A stretch of 52,330 nt of DNA. Source: Bacteroidota bacterium. Lineage in GTDB: Bacteria > Bacteroidota > Bacteroidia > Sphingobacteriales > Sphingobacteriaceae. A program made the translations under genes and the position numbers. This document shows positions 8,286 through 16,922 of the stretch, piece by piece. The notes under the pieces were generated by a model. The model saw only the letters and a program-made list of their open reading frames with translations. It searched no databases and was not told the origin of the DNA. The stretch spans positions 1 to 52,330 of the forward strand of contig JABDFZ010000009.1 of assembly GCA_013286325.1 (NCBI GenBank), in the 5' to 3' direction. Positions within the stretch are counted from its first letter, which is position 1, and the number at the start of each line of letters is the position of its first letter.

Positions 8286-8293
8286 CAAAGGTA
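8286..8293 (-). promoter_or_regulatory. -7 promoter box of rpsA (TACCTTTG)
   Basis: This is a full match to TAnnTTTG on the minus strand, which places transcription start near 8280. The resulting leader is about 37 bases and starts at the hairpin. No clear -33 element was found. Confidence 0.65.
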
Positions 8294-8414
8294 GGTATAT
8301 TAATTTTATTTAGAAAAGAATATTTTGATGTTAAATGCTGATTTTTAAGCATTTTTAAAGGGAAAGTACATGTTTTTAAGATATTTTAAGGATGATGGCT
8401 GCCCAAAGCGTTCA

Positions 8415-9083
8415 TCAGTTTGTTAGTTTACCCTCTATTTCATCAAAAACCGACATGAAATTATTCAGCAGCGATTCACGGTATTTTACAAGTACCTTAT
8501 TAATTGCTTCCTCATGCTGAGGGGTAAACGGGTCTTTCCAAACCCGCATGCAAATCCGTTTTAATGCATAGGCTATTTGCTGTGTTTCGGCGTAGGTATA
8601 TAAATAACGGCTTTTTTTAAACCCATCGTAAAATTTAAAAAATATCGCCGTATCCTTTAACCCGGCTGCCACTAAAAATTCATTTATTACAGGCGTTTTG
8701 CATCCGCCCAGGTGATCGTAAAAGTCATCAACCGTAATTTTTTGAGTGGTAAGTAACAAGTTGTCCAAAATTAGCTCCAGCGCAATATGTCCTAAAAAAA
8801 ATGGCTTTACGGGAGAGCTTTCAATTGCAGGCCGCAATAACTTCTTAAGTTCGTGTGAATGTTGAAGGAAAAAATCGGCGGAATGAAAATAACGGTCAAC
8901 CTCCAGGTGTTTATTCCATCCTTTAATTATTGAATTTACAGCGCTATCAGTATGATGAAGTTTTTCGGGATGAAGTACAATAGTTTTATCAGCATTTTTT
9001 AAAAGATCGGGTAGCATTGTTCCCAGTATAAGGTAGCAATTATCAGATTTCCGGTCGAAATAAAAATGAGATAAAAAATTCAT
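8415..9083 (-). CDS. AcpH-like / DUF479 family protein (acyl carrier protein phosphodiesterase-like)
   Basis: This 222-residue cytoplasmic helical protein starts MNFLSHFYFDR, as AcpH family members do (MNFLAH...). It also keeps GTMLPDLLK near residues 21-29, the HLEVDRYFH block and the FLGHIALELILDNLL block, whose His and Asp residues fit an HD-like metal site. AcpH removes the phosphopantetheine arm from acyl carrier protein, but most Bacteroidota homologues are untested, so the reaction is an inference. The sequence diverges from enterobacterial AcpH in the middle. It stands alone, between rpsA and the divergent tyrS. Confidence 0.75.
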   Translation of the reverse strand: MNFLSHFYFDRKSDNCYLILGTMLPDLLKNADKTIVLHPEKLHHTDSAVNSIIKGWNKHLEVDRYFHSADFFLQHSHELKKLLRPAIESSPVKPFFLGHIALELILDNLLLTTQKITVDDFYDHLGGCKTPVINEFLVAAGLKDTAIFFKFYDGFKKSRYLYTYAETQQIAYALKRICMRVWKDPFTPQHEEAINKVLVKYRESLLNNFMSVFDEIEGKLTN

Positions 9084-9134
9084 AGTAGTCCTTCTGCAAA
9101 TAGCCTGTTCAACCCAAAATAGGAATTTTTTTTG

Positions 9135-9290
9135 ATTTCACCCATTTTAAAACTGGATTCCACCGATTTTAAGATTTGATTACACTGATTTAATAAAAAA
9201 TGTGATTTTGATGATTGACAGACATATAACGTGGTTTTTCTAATGGCCTGTATAAGTAACGGTGTAATCTCCTATCAATCGGTGAAATCA
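9135..9290. repeat. Degenerate GATTTCACC / GGTGAAATC intergenic repeat region
   Basis: The AcpH-tyrS spacer contains GATTTCACCCATTTT, ATTCCACCGATTTT and ATTACACTGATTTA in one sense. TCAATCGGTGAAATCA lies in the opposite sense near 9276-9291. This degenerate inverted repeat could fold over about 155 bases. No ORF or RNA gene is recognised. Confidence 0.5.
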
Positions 9291-9295
9291 TTTAT

Positions 9296-9303
9296 TATAT
9301 TTG
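9296..9303 (+). promoter_or_regulatory. -7 promoter box of tyrS (TATATTTG)
   Basis: This is a full match to TAnnTTTG ending 22 bases before the tyrS ATG, giving a predicted leader of about 18 bases without a Shine-Dalgarno site. Confidence 0.6.
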
Positions 9304-9325
9304 CCCCTTTTGAATTGAACACATA

Positions 9326-10609
9326 ATGAATTTTGTTGAAGAATTACGCTGGCGGGGTATGTTGCACGATATTATGCCCGGAACTGAGGACCTGTTAAAT
9401 AAAGGCATGGTATCGGGCTATATAGGTTTTGATCCAACTGCCGATTCGCTGCATGTAGGCAGCCTGGCACAGATCATGACCATGATCCACTTTCAGCGTG
9501 CAGGGCATAAACCTTTTGCATTGGTTGGCGGAGCTACGGGTATGGTGGGTGATCCATCTGGAAAATCGCAGGAGCGTAATTTACTTTCGGAAGATGTATT
9601 GCAGTTGAACCTGGCCGGGATAAAAGGTCAGCTTGAAAAATTCCTCGATTTCGATTGTGGTGCAAACAGCGCCGAAATGGTAAACAATTACGATTGGTTT
9701 AAAGATTTTACCTTTCTGGATTTTATCCGCGAAGTGGGCAAGCATATTACGGTTAATTATATGATGGCCAAAGATTCGGTAAAGAAACGGCTGGAGGGCG
9801 AAACCGGGATGTCGTTTACTGAATTTACATACCAGTTGGTACAGGGATATGATTTTTACTATTTGTGGAAAAATCATAATTGTGTTTTGCAAATGGGTGG
9901 ATCGGATCAGTGGGGCAACATTGTAACCGGTACCGAACTGGTTCGCCGTAAAGGTGCTGGCGAAGCATTTGCCCTCACTACGCAACTGATAAAAAAATCT
10001 GACGGTAGCAAATTTGGAAAAACCGAAGGTGGTAACATTTGGCTTGATGCAGAAAAAACATCGCCATATAAATTTTACCAATTTTGGCTGAACACCAGCG
10101 ATGAGGACGCCAAAGCCTATATCCGGATCTTTACGCTTTTTGATAAAGAAACCATTGAGGGTTTGGAAACTGAACAGGATGCAGCACCGCATCTGCGCGT
10201 GCTGCAAAAAGCTTTGGCGAAAGATATTACCATCAGGGTACATGGTGAAGCTGCCTATGAGAAGGCAATAAAATCGTCCGAATTTTTGTTTGGTAATATT
10301 GGTATTGAGTTTTTGAATGAATTGAATGACGCAGAAGTGTTGGGTTTATTTGAAGGCGTTCCAAACTTTACCATCAGCTTAAACGATTTACAACAAGGCA
10401 TAAATGTGGTTGACTTGTTGGCTGCCCATACATCGGTTTTTCCATCAAAAGGCGAAGCAAAGAAGATGATACAGGGCGGGGGAGCAGCAATTAATAAGTT
10501 GAAGATCAATTCTGTTGATGATATTTACAAACAGGATATGTTGATAAGCGGAAAATACCTGGTGGCTCAAAAAGGCAAGAAAAACTACTTTTTAATTATT
10601 GCGGAATAA
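9326..10609 (+). CDS. tyrS: Tyrosine-tRNA ligase
   Basis: This 427-residue class I aminoacyl-tRNA synthetase is full length. It activates tyrosine with ATP and charges tRNA-Tyr. The [18 protein letters not shown] block carries the HIGH motif as HVGS. Tyrosine-pocket residues are in [13 protein letters not shown] and [10 protein letters not shown]. The KMSKS loop appears as KFGKTEGG, the usual TyrRS variant. The C-terminal S4-like domain (about 360-427) contains [16 protein letters not shown]. It is single-copy in the window and monocistronic. Confidence 0.98.
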   Translation: MNFVEELRWRGMLHDIMPGTEDLLNKGMVSGYIGFDPTADSLHVGSLAQIMTMIHFQRAGHKPFALVGGATGMVGDPSGKSQERNLLSEDVLQLNLAGIKGQLEKFLDFDCGANSAEMVNNYDWFKDFTFLDFIREVGKHITVNYMMAKDSVKKRLEGETGMSFTEFTYQLVQGYDFYYLWKNHNCVLQMGGSDQWGNIVTGTELVRRKGAGEAFALTTQLIKKSDGSKFGKTEGGNIWLDAEKTSPYKFYQFWLNTSDEDAKAYIRIFTLFDKETIEGLETEQDAAPHLRVLQKALAKDITIRVHGEAAYEKAIKSSEFLFGNIGIEFLNELNDAEVLGLFEGVPNFTISLNDLQQGINVVDLLAAHTSVFPSKGEAKKMIQGGGAAINKLKINSVDDIYKQDMLISGKYLVAQKGKKNYFLIIAE

Positions 10610-10681
10610 TCTTGCAAACAGCTTTTGATTCTGACAGCAGATCGGAATAGCTTTTAGCTTTTAAATTTAGTATAGTATTAG

Positions 10682-10689
10682 TACATTTG
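10682..10689 (+). promoter_or_regulatory. -7 promoter box of the toxin-antitoxin pair (TACATTTG)
   Basis: This is a full match to TAnnTTTG ending only four bases before the antitoxin ATG at 10694. The predicted transcript starts at or within a base or two of the start codon and would be leaderless. Confidence 0.6.
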
Positions 10690-10693
10690 ATAT

Positions 10694-10900
10694 ATGGACG
10701 CTTTAATAGTTTACCCAGATAACAAAGAGCAGTTAGTAGCACTAAAAGCCGTTATGAAGGCAATGAAAATTACTTTTGAGCAGAAAAGTGAGATATACCC
10801 TGACTATGTAATTAAAGGAGTAAAAGAGTCATTACAGGAATCAAAAGAAGGCAAGCTGGCGCCATATACAGGAATTAGGGATATGCTAAACCTTTCATGA
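10694..10900 (+). CDS. Antitoxin of a type II toxin-antitoxin pair (small DUF2683-like protein)
   Basis: This 68-residue protein has a short strand start (MDALIVYPDNKEQLVALKAVMKAM), and an extended charged helix (VIKGVKESLQESKEGK). It ends IRDMLNLS, as in small Bacteroidota antitoxins that pair with RelE/ParE toxins. Its stop codon overlaps the toxin start as ATGA (10897-10900), which implies translational coupling. It should bind and neutralise the toxin and perhaps repress its own promoter. I cannot see a classical DNA-binding fold. The call rests mainly on partnership and size. Confidence 0.75.
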   Translation: MDALIVYPDNKEQLVALKAVMKAMKITFEQKSEIYPDYVIKGVKESLQESKEGKLAPYTGIRDMLNLS

Positions 10901-11187
10901 GCTTTCAGATTTATTATACCCCTAGATCAAAAGAAACGCTACTATCAGTTTACGAGTTTATTCTTATAAAATTCGGTAAAAATTCGGCAGATAAATTTAT
11001 ATCAAAAGCTGAAAAAACTATCTCAACGATTGCCGAATTTCCGCTAATGTTCAGATCATCAATAATCGATGAAAATATCAGAATTGGTTTAATTACAAAA
11101 CAAACTTCTTTATTTTATCTTGTAAAAGAAACCTCCATAGATTTGTTATTCTTTTGGGATAATCGCCAGGAACCAATTTCGATTTAG
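10897..11187 (+). CDS. RelE/ParE family toxin
   Basis: The 96-residue protein has the ParE/RelE layout: an opening strand (FQIYYTPRSKETLLSVYEFI), a helical hairpin (SADKFISKAEKTISTIAEFPLMF), and closing strands (LFYLVKETSIDLLFFWDNRQEP) ending in the usual F-W-D-N-R block of ParE-like proteins. RelE members cleave mRNA in the ribosome and ParE members poison gyrase; the sequence does not decide between them. It overlaps the antitoxin gene by four bases. Confidence 0.88.
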   Translation: MSFQIYYTPRSKETLLSVYEFILIKFGKNSADKFISKAEKTISTIAEFPLMFRSSIIDENIRIGLITKQTSLFYLVKETSIDLLFFWDNRQEPISI

Positions 11188-11205
11188 AACTTATTAAACG
11201 CTTAC

Positions 11206-11886
11206 TTACAAATCGCTCAATAAATCCAGTTTCTTATGATTATATTCTTCCTGCGAGATAAGCCCGTTATCAAATAACATCCTTAGTTTTTTTAGTTTTT
11301 CGGTAAGCTCATCCGGTTTTGGGGCCTCGTGCACTATAGGGGCTGGCACGGGTTCCGGAACATGAACCGGTTCGGGAATATAAACAGGCTCTGGCTCAAC
11401 CGGGGTTACCGGATGCTGTGAAGATAAGCGAGAAGCATTCTCGAACTGAATCGCTCCCGATTCTGCACGTTTTTCTTCCAGATCGCGCAAACGGCGGGCC
11501 TCACGTTCCGATTCCTTGCGTTCCTGGGCATATTGGTATAATTTACGTGCCTGTACTTTCGGCAGGTAATCCACACCCATTTCAGCGCCATTGGTGGTTT
11601 TTACACTGAATATAGCGCCGATGATCTCCTCTTTGGTATAAACATCAACAATATCTTTCCAAACAAAATCAACAAACTTTATGGTTAAACCCAGGTTGGC
11701 GGGTGTGAAAAACAGAATACGCTTATTAGTAAGTGCTACACAATCGGGCAGCAGGTTTACGAGTGGTTTTTTTTGAACCGCTATATATAATATTTCTTCG
11801 CCGGTAGTGAGCAGGTCGGCCAGGCGCAGGTATATTTTTTCTACTGCTTTGGGGTCTTGCTCTTCGGTCAAAAATTTCTCTATCAT
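11206..11886 (-). CDS. PH domain-containing protein with C-terminal SHOCT domain
   Basis: This 226-residue protein has three visible parts. Residues about 20-120 form a bacterial PH-like domain (GEEILYIAVQKK, VALTNKRILFFTPANLG, FVWKDIVDVYTKEEIIGAIFSVKT). A highly charged helix (about 118-140, KESEREARRLRDLEEKRAE) and a proline/valine/glutamate-rich linker follow. The C-terminal 35 residues (ELTEKLKKLRMLFDNGLIS and beyond) match the short SHOCT helical hairpin found at the ends of many bacterial proteins. PH domains of this type bind membranes or proteins and SHOCT is thought to oligomerise. No signal peptide or membrane helix is present. Function is unknown. Confidence 0.85.
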   Translation of the reverse strand: MIEKFLTEEQDPKAVEKIYLRLADLLTTGEEILYIAVQKKPLVNLLPDCVALTNKRILFFTPANLGLTIKFVDFVWKDIVDVYTKEEIIGAIFSVKTTNGAEMGVDYLPKVQARKLYQYAQERKESEREARRLRDLEEKRAESGAIQFENASRLSSQHPVTPVEPEPVYIPEPVHVPEPVPAPIVHEAPKPDELTEKLKKLRMLFDNGLISQEEYNHKKLDLLSDL

Positions 11887-11909
11887 GACAATGCTTTATG
11901 TAATAGACG

Positions 11910-11917
11910 CAAAAATA
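11910..11917 (-). promoter_or_regulatory. -7 promoter box of the PH/SHOCT gene (TATTTTTG)
   Basis: This is a full match to TAnnTTTG on the minus strand, 24 bases before the start codon at 11886. Confidence 0.55.
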
Positions 11918-11946
11918 ATAATATTATGTTAGTTGCAAGTTAAGTT

Positions 11947-12924
11947 TTAAGCTATCAGCAAATTACAGCCCCGAATGTCGGAATTATCAAAGCGGCCCAA
12001 TACTTCAAATGAGCCATCGCTATAAACTTTACCCAGATCCTGCGTTGCGATAAATGAACAGGAATTAATATTTGCCAGGTCGATAACGTTTATGCCCCCC
12101 GCTTTGTTGTTTTGAAGCAGCTCTAAAGGGTCATTGGTATCGCGGGTAACGATCTTCATCCATGGTGGGCAATTAAAAATGCCATTTCCTTTGGAGTAAG
12201 CTTGCGATAACAGCTCCGTCATGCCATATTCGGAGTGAATGGTTTCAACGCCGAACCCCTTGCATAATTGTTCGTGAAGTTCCTCGCGGATCATCTCTTT
12301 ACGCCGGCCTTTCATGCCCCCGGTTTCCATCACTATCAGTTCCGGAAAGTTTATGGAATAGCTTTCTACAAAATCGAGCAGGGCAAAAGTTACCCCAATT
12401 AATAGTGTAGGTGTTTGTGCTTCCTGCTGTTTTTTAAGCTGATGATATAGCTCAGCATGGTTATACAAATAAAAACCGCTATCCGGATTACATGACTGTT
12501 TGATGAGGTCATCAGCCATATATATAAGGGATGATCCTTCCCGTTCCAAATATGAAGGCAGTAATGCGAGTACGGTATAGTTTTCAATATCGCCATAAAA
12601 TAATTTAAAAGCGGCACGGAAACTCTCTGTATACCAGCTAACATCAGTTACTAAATGGCTGCTGGTAATCATACCTGTAGTTCCTGAACTTGTGAAGGTA
12701 ACTTCAGCAGATGCTGATGAGCTGAGTACTTTGTAAGATTTAAAGAATTCGATTGGTAAAAAGGGAATTTGATGGATAGCCTTAACATCTGCCGGATCAA
12801 TATTTAGACCCGAGATAAAATCATGATAAACCTTACAGTTTTCAGCCTGATGCCGGAAGATACGGAGGGCAATATCATTAAACTGCTGTTCATTTTGGAT
12901 TGAAAATACCTGGCCTTTATTCAT
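11947..12924 (-). CDS. LuxE-like acyl-protein synthetase / acyltransferase
   Basis: The 325-residue cytoplasmic protein belongs to the LuxE/PaaK-like adenylating superfamily. It has IPFLPIEFFKSYKVLSS, the nucleotide-binding P-loop-like TFTSSGTTGM near residues 77-86, then LIGVTFALLDFVE, METGGMKGRRKEMIREEL, and the EYGMTELLSQAYS motif. LuxE activates fatty acids as acyl-AMP. Outside luminous bacteria such proteins are usually linked to surface polysaccharide or lipid modification. No lux reductase is present. The -7 box at 12930-12937 ends six bases before the ATG, so the transcript may be leaderless. Confidence 0.88.
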   Translation of the reverse strand: MNKGQVFSIQNEQQFNDIALRIFRHQAENCKVYHDFISGLNIDPADVKAIHQIPFLPIEFFKSYKVLSSSASAEVTFTSSGTTGMITSSHLVTDVSWYTESFRAAFKLFYGDIENYTVLALLPSYLEREGSSLIYMADDLIKQSCNPDSGFYLYNHAELYHQLKKQQEAQTPTLLIGVTFALLDFVESYSINFPELIVMETGGMKGRRKEMIREELHEQLCKGFGVETIHSEYGMTELLSQAYSKGNGIFNCPPWMKIVTRDTNDPLELLQNNKAGGINVIDLANINSCSFIATQDLGKVYSDGSFEVLGRFDNSDIRGCNLLIA

Positions 12925-12929
12925 CGATG

Positions 12930-12937
12930 CAAAGATA
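12930..12937 (-). promoter_or_regulatory. -7 promoter box of the LuxE-like gene (TATCTTTG)
   Basis: This is a full match to TAnnTTTG on the minus strand, ending five bases upstream of the start codon. It predicts a transcription start at or very near the ATG. Confidence 0.6.
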
Positions 12938-13140
12938 AGATCAGAATTTACAAAATTTAAGAATCTATAGGTCGGGTTTATGAATTAAACCAGCGATAGC
13001 TCTTATTATTCTGAAAATTCAATAACTCTGAAAATTGATTCGAACAAAATATTGCAGAAATTATACAAAACAACCCTAAGCTTTTGGAGTTATTAAATAG
13101 ACATTTGCTTTATTTTTTATAATTACCCACAAAAAACACC

Positions 13141-13815
13141 ATGAAAACATTAAAATACCTGGTGCTCCCTTTTATGTTGAGCATCTTTTTTATCGTTACT
13201 TCCGCATTTACAGATGGAAGTAAAGAAACCGAACGTGTACACAATGCGTCGAATGTGCTGAGAGACTTCGGCAAAATGAAGGAAAGTATCCCTCACGACC
13301 TGATCTCCGAATATCAGGGTATTGTTATTATACCCAAACTGATAAATGCCGGTTTTGTAGTTGGCGGTAAACGCGGCAGGGGAGTTGCAATGGTAAAACT
13401 TGGCGACGGAAAATGGAGCGATCCTGTTTTTGTTACCTTAACAGGTGGTAGTATTGGGGCACAAATAGGTGTGCAATCTGTCGATCTTGTTTTGGTGTTC
13501 CGCCATAAAGGCGTGCTTACTAAAGTAAAAAATGGTGATTTTACCATCGGAGGCGATATTTCTGCAGCGGCTGGTCCGGTTGGCAGAAGCTCATCGGCCA
13601 ATACTGATTATAAGCTGGAAGCCGAAGTTTATTCCTATTCGCGTAGTCGTGGCTTATTTGCCGGGATTAGCATAAACGGATCAAACCTGGCTATCGACAA
13701 AACTGCCAATGCCAATTTTTATGGAAATGATTTAAGTTCAAAAGAGATCTTTAATATTTCGAAAAGCGATAAGGAGTCGGTTAAGATTTTAAAGGAATCT
13801 TTAGCGGCTTTGTAA
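13141..13815 (+). CDS. Secreted SYLF (Ysc84) lipid-binding domain protein
   Basis: The 224-residue protein has a signal peptide (MKTLKYLVLPFMLSIFFIVTSAFT). A SYLF domain follows: IPHDLISEYQGIVIIPKL, AGFVVGGKRGRGVAM, the SDPVFVTLTGGSIGAQIGVQ block, and the typical SAAAGPVGRSSSANTDYKLEAEVYSYSRSRGLFAG segment across about residues 140-176. SYLF proteins bind phosphoinositides or other lipids in eukaryotes; bacterial versions are secreted and of unclear role. The gene is followed by a strong bidirectional terminator. Confidence 0.93.
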   Translation: MKTLKYLVLPFMLSIFFIVTSAFTDGSKETERVHNASNVLRDFGKMKESIPHDLISEYQGIVIIPKLINAGFVVGGKRGRGVAMVKLGDGKWSDPVFVTLTGGSIGAQIGVQSVDLVLVFRHKGVLTKVKNGDFTIGGDISAAAGPVGRSSSANTDYKLEAEVYSYSRSRGLFAGISINGSNLAIDKTANANFYGNDLSSKEIFNISKSDKESVKILKESLAAL

Positions 13816-13842
13816 GCTGAAAGCATAAATGCGAAAGCTTTG

Positions 13843-13882
13843 AAAAATAATGTCCTGGCGATTTTCCGGGACATTATTTTTT
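13843..13882. terminator. Bidirectional terminator between convergent genes
   Basis: AAAAATAATGTCC (13843-13855) pairs with GGGACATTATTTTT (13868-13881) around a 12-base loop, with T runs on the plus side and A runs on the left. It can stop both the SYLF gene and the opposing membrane-protein gene, whose last codons it overlaps. Confidence 0.9.
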
Positions 13883-14233
13883 TAACCCCTGCGAATTATC
13901 TTTTGCAAAAGCCCTCTTCAGCAACACACCCGATAGCGCCGACATACCCCCGACAATACCACCTATTAATGAGGTTACAAATAATAAAAGAATCCAGTTA
14001 GGTAGCTGGAAAAGCGTAGCAACATGTTTGGCTAATATGTTATCATTAGGGATGCTTTTAAAAAGTGCAAGTATTGTCCAAACAATAAACACACCCCCGA
14101 AACCTGCTAAAAAAGACCTCCCCGGGGTTTTGCCAATAAAAAATGCAGCCAGGAAAGCGGCTATAGCTACTACCCACCAGGGTAAAAAATACCCACTGGC
14201 AAAGGTTAATATCAGTATGATGAAAAATAACAT
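13874..14233 (-). CDS. Small integral membrane protein, function unknown
   Basis: This 119-residue protein has four likely membrane helices: residues 2-14, 17-33, 43-61 and 78-105. The last is glycine-rich (SLIGGIVGGMSALSGVLL), and a basic C-terminal tail follows (KRAFAKDN). The layout resembles small Bacteroidota inner-membrane proteins annotated only as hypothetical. It is convergent with the SYLF gene and shares its terminator. I do not recognise a family. Confidence 0.7.
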   Translation of the reverse strand: MLFFIILILTFASGYFLPWWVVAIAAFLAAFFIGKTPGRSFLAGFGGVFIVWTILALFKSIPNDNILAKHVATLFQLPNWILLLFVTSLIGGIVGGMSALSGVLLKRAFAKDNSQGLKK

Positions 14234-14258
14234 AATGTTGTTTTTTAATTATAAATCT

Positions 14259-14340
14259 ATGTCATGCTGAACTTGTTTCAGCACCTCATTTGCCTGGTGG
14301 TTACCTGTCCTTTGAAATGCCGAAACAAGTTCGGCACGAT
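14259..14340. repeat. Inverted intergenic repeat (TGCTGAACTTGTTTCAGCA type)
   Basis: The left arm GTCATGCTGAACTTGTTTCA (14261-14280) is itself near-palindromic. The right arm near 14314-14340 contains TGCCGAAACAAGTTCGGCA, its diverged reverse complement. It lies between the small membrane protein and the penicillin acylase genes. This looks like a dispersed REP-type intergenic palindrome. Confidence 0.75.
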
Positions 14341-14386
14341 GCCCCTTTTTCTAATCTCGGGTCTCCAGCCTCTAATCTCTATTACC

Positions 14387-16825
14387 TCATTTCTTACCCA
14401 AAGTTAAAGTCGACTTTATCCGTCCTGAGCTTTCATTTGCCGAATTTAAAAACAGCAGTTCATTCAGCTTCCCATCATTCCAGGTGTTAAACATATCCCG
14501 GTAATAAAAGCTGCCCGGATTTCCCGATTCACCGCCAGGGAAGACTCCAAAGCCTTTTACCGTCGGTCCCATTTGTACTACCATACGCCACGATGGGCCA
14601 TTGTTATTTCGCAGTGCATTGATAACACCCCCTACACCGCCAGCTGAAAAATGGCCTGTGCCAAAACCCGGAAGGTTAGCCAGGTGGTTTATAAAAGTTT
14701 CCTTTATTACACCCCATTGCCATTTATCACCGGGTTTGCCGTGATCTCGCACCAGATCGTCAATTGTGGTATAAAAGCTGTTGTTTACAACATCGACACA
14801 AGTCTCCTTTAAGGGAGTCTGTGCATTATCAAACCACTTGGAATTGGGTTCAGTTAATAACAGCTGCTCGGTACGGTCGTATGATGGTACTTTAAGATAA
14901 ATACCCTTCACCTCAAATTTATCCTTCCATACTCGGCTATAAAAATTGAACCACCACTTGTTAAATATGCTGGCGCCGATAGAGTTGGCAGCATAATGTT
15001 TATCCCACTTTTTAATGATCTTGAAGGCCTGCAATTGGTCACTGCTCAATTTTGATGCATCAACGTATTTCAGCATGGTTGGTAAAACGTCCTGTGCCAA
15101 TATGCTGTAATTGTCTGTTTGCATAATGCGCATACTGTCGACGGTAGCTTTTTGCATGGCGCCAAGCCTGTCATTAATGCGTTTGCCACGATAATATTGC
15201 TCAAACCGCCAATTAATGTAATATGGATACGTCGGATCAGTAGATGACTGGTTTGCCGAACTTACAAAACCACGAGAGGGGTTTTTAACTGTCGGGTTTT
15301 GTTCTGGTGGGATCCATCCATGCCAGTCGTTGGCCGGGTCACTGCCATCCATTATGTACTTGCCCTGTTCCTTGAATTTCAGCGGGAACTTTCCATTCGG
15401 AGTAATAGCAATATCATTATCATTGCTCGCAAAAATGAAGTTTTGGGCCGGGGCGGTAAAATATTTAAGCGCCTCGCGATAATCTGTATAGTTTTTCCCG
15501 CGGTTTAGCAGGTAAAAGCATAAAAACTCGTTCGACTCATCGTGTGCTATCCACCTTAAAGCATCGCCAACGGGGATGTTTTCAAAATCATCTTTAGGCT
15601 TTTTAGCAGTGGTTTCATACACCACCGGGCCATGATGGGTGTAAAGCACCGTGTCGGTTTCATCAGGCATTCCGAGTATTTTTATAACTTCAGTGCGTTT
15701 TTTTACCGGGTTCCATTTATTGTTGTACCAGTATTCATTTTTCGATTTATCCTTAAACTTTACCTGATACCAGTCCAGTACATCGGCATCAACATTGGTA
15801 ACACCCCAGCTTATCTTCTGATTATAACCGATGATAATACATGGAGCACCCGGCAGTGAAACCCCGTTCACATTTACCGTTGGCGACGACAATTGCACCT
15901 GGTACCAAATGGACGGGAACGTTAAATTTAAATGCGGGTCATTAGCTAAAATAGGGTATCCAGTTGCCGACTTACTACCTGCAATTGCCCAATTATTGCT
16001 ACCAACGCCATCTACTTTTTCATGGGTTTTTATGCCCCCGGTCATCTGTGCCAGATAATCAGCAGATGGTTTGGGGATAGGCAGCGGTTTAAAGTCCCAT
16101 TTAGTGCCTGTCGGGATAATAGGGTCTTCGTGAAACGGGTAATCCGGAAAAAGATCATTTACAGCCTCAGGCCCGAAACGCTTTAAATTGTTGGTCATGG
16201 CAAACTGGTCCGAGCCACCGGCCAGCGTTTCCGACATCAGCTTCAGCAAAAATATACAGTTAATGGGTTTCCATTCCTCGGGTGCATAATTCAGCAGCTT
16301 AAATTCAAGCGGATAATCCTTTGGCGCAAGCTGGTGTACGTAGCTGTTCACGCCTTCGGTATATGCAGTTACCATTATGCGGGTTTCAGGGTTGGCCATT
16401 ATCCCTTTAAGGCCGTTCTCGGCGCCATAAACCATCCCCATGCGGCGGTGGTAGCGGTCTATTTCCAAAGCTTTTGGGCCAACAATTTCCGATAATCTGC
16501 CTGCCGCACTGCGTGTTTGGATATCCATTTGCCAAAGGCGATCGCGGGCGGTAACATAGCCCTGGGCATAGTAAAGATCGTGGTCGTTTTTAGCGAAAAT
16601 ATGCGGGATGCGGTGCTCGTCGTATTTAATTGTCACCTCATCCTGCAGGCCGGTAAGCTGTAGTTTTTCGGCTGGGATAATGTTTTTGCTTTCGGCATTT
16701 TGCCAGAAACCTGTTGAAGGATTAAGGAACACGCCAATGGCCGGGATGTCGCCAATTTTTGTTTCCAGCACGCAGATCAATGCTACAGTAACGGCTATAA
16801 CGATGAAAGCTTTAACAAACTTCAT
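14387..16825 (-). CDS. Penicillin acylase family protein (Ntn hydrolase precursor)
   Basis: The 812-residue precursor has an N-terminal hydrophobic segment (residues 5-20) that serves as signal or anchor. An alpha-chain region follows (VTIKYDEHRIPHIFAKNDHDLYYAQGYVTARDRLWQMD across about 64-101), and a spacer is then removed. Autocleavage is expected before Ser276 in DGVGSNNWAIAG; this serine becomes the N-terminal nucleophile of the beta chain. ANDPHL and PGAPCIIIGYN are typical beta-chain blocks. Family members hydrolyse amide bonds in penicillins, acyl-homoserine lactones or other N-acyl compounds; the natural substrate here is unknown. Length is normal and the chain is complete. A 7/8 match to the -7 box (TATCTTGc) lies about 20 bases upstream. 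Confidence 0.95.
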   Translation of the reverse strand: MKFVKAFIVIAVTVALICVLETKIGDIPAIGVFLNPSTGFWQNAESKNIIPAEKLQLTGLQDEVTIKYDEHRIPHIFAKNDHDLYYAQGYVTARDRLWQMDIQTRSAAGRLSEIVGPKALEIDRYHRRMGMVYGAENGLKGIMANPETRIMVTAYTEGVNSYVHQLAPKDYPLEFKLLNYAPEEWKPINCIFLLKLMSETLAGGSDQFAMTNNLKRFGPEAVNDLFPDYPFHEDPIIPTGTKWDFKPLPIPKPSADYLAQMTGGIKTHEKVDGVGSNNWAIAGSKSATGYPILANDPHLNLTFPSIWYQVQLSSPTVNVNGVSLPGAPCIIIGYNQKISWGVTNVDADVLDWYQVKFKDKSKNEYWYNNKWNPVKKRTEVIKILGMPDETDTVLYTHHGPVVYETTAKKPKDDFENIPVGDALRWIAHDESNEFLCFYLLNRGKNYTDYREALKYFTAPAQNFIFASNDNDIAITPNGKFPLKFKEQGKYIMDGSDPANDWHGWIPPEQNPTVKNPSRGFVSSANQSSTDPTYPYYINWRFEQYYRGKRINDRLGAMQKATVDSMRIMQTDNYSILAQDVLPTMLKYVDASKLSSDQLQAFKIIKKWDKHYAANSIGASIFNKWWFNFYSRVWKDKFEVKGIYLKVPSYDRTEQLLLTEPNSKWFDNAQTPLKETCVDVVNNSFYTTIDDLVRDHGKPGDKWQWGVIKETFINHLANLPGFGTGHFSAGGVGGVINALRNNNGPSWRMVVQMGPTVKGFGVFPGGESGNPGSFYYRDMFNTWNDGKLNELLFLNSANESSGRIKSTLTLGKK

Positions 16826-16922
16826 TTGGGTATATTTATTGAGGCAAGATAAGGAAAAGCTCCGGAAGTTTGAAAGCAGAATTAGAATGATTTCCTATTC
16901 TGCGGTTGCAAAGTGTTGCAGA

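Noticed and set aside
9581..10243. A 220-codon minus-strand frame inside tyrS.
   Set aside because: It lies wholly within a certain housekeeping gene on the other strand and has no coherent domain.
11947..12924. A bioluminescence (lux) operon because of the LuxE-like protein.
   Set aside because: No luciferase or reductase genes are present; LuxE-like proteins are common outside luminous bacteria.
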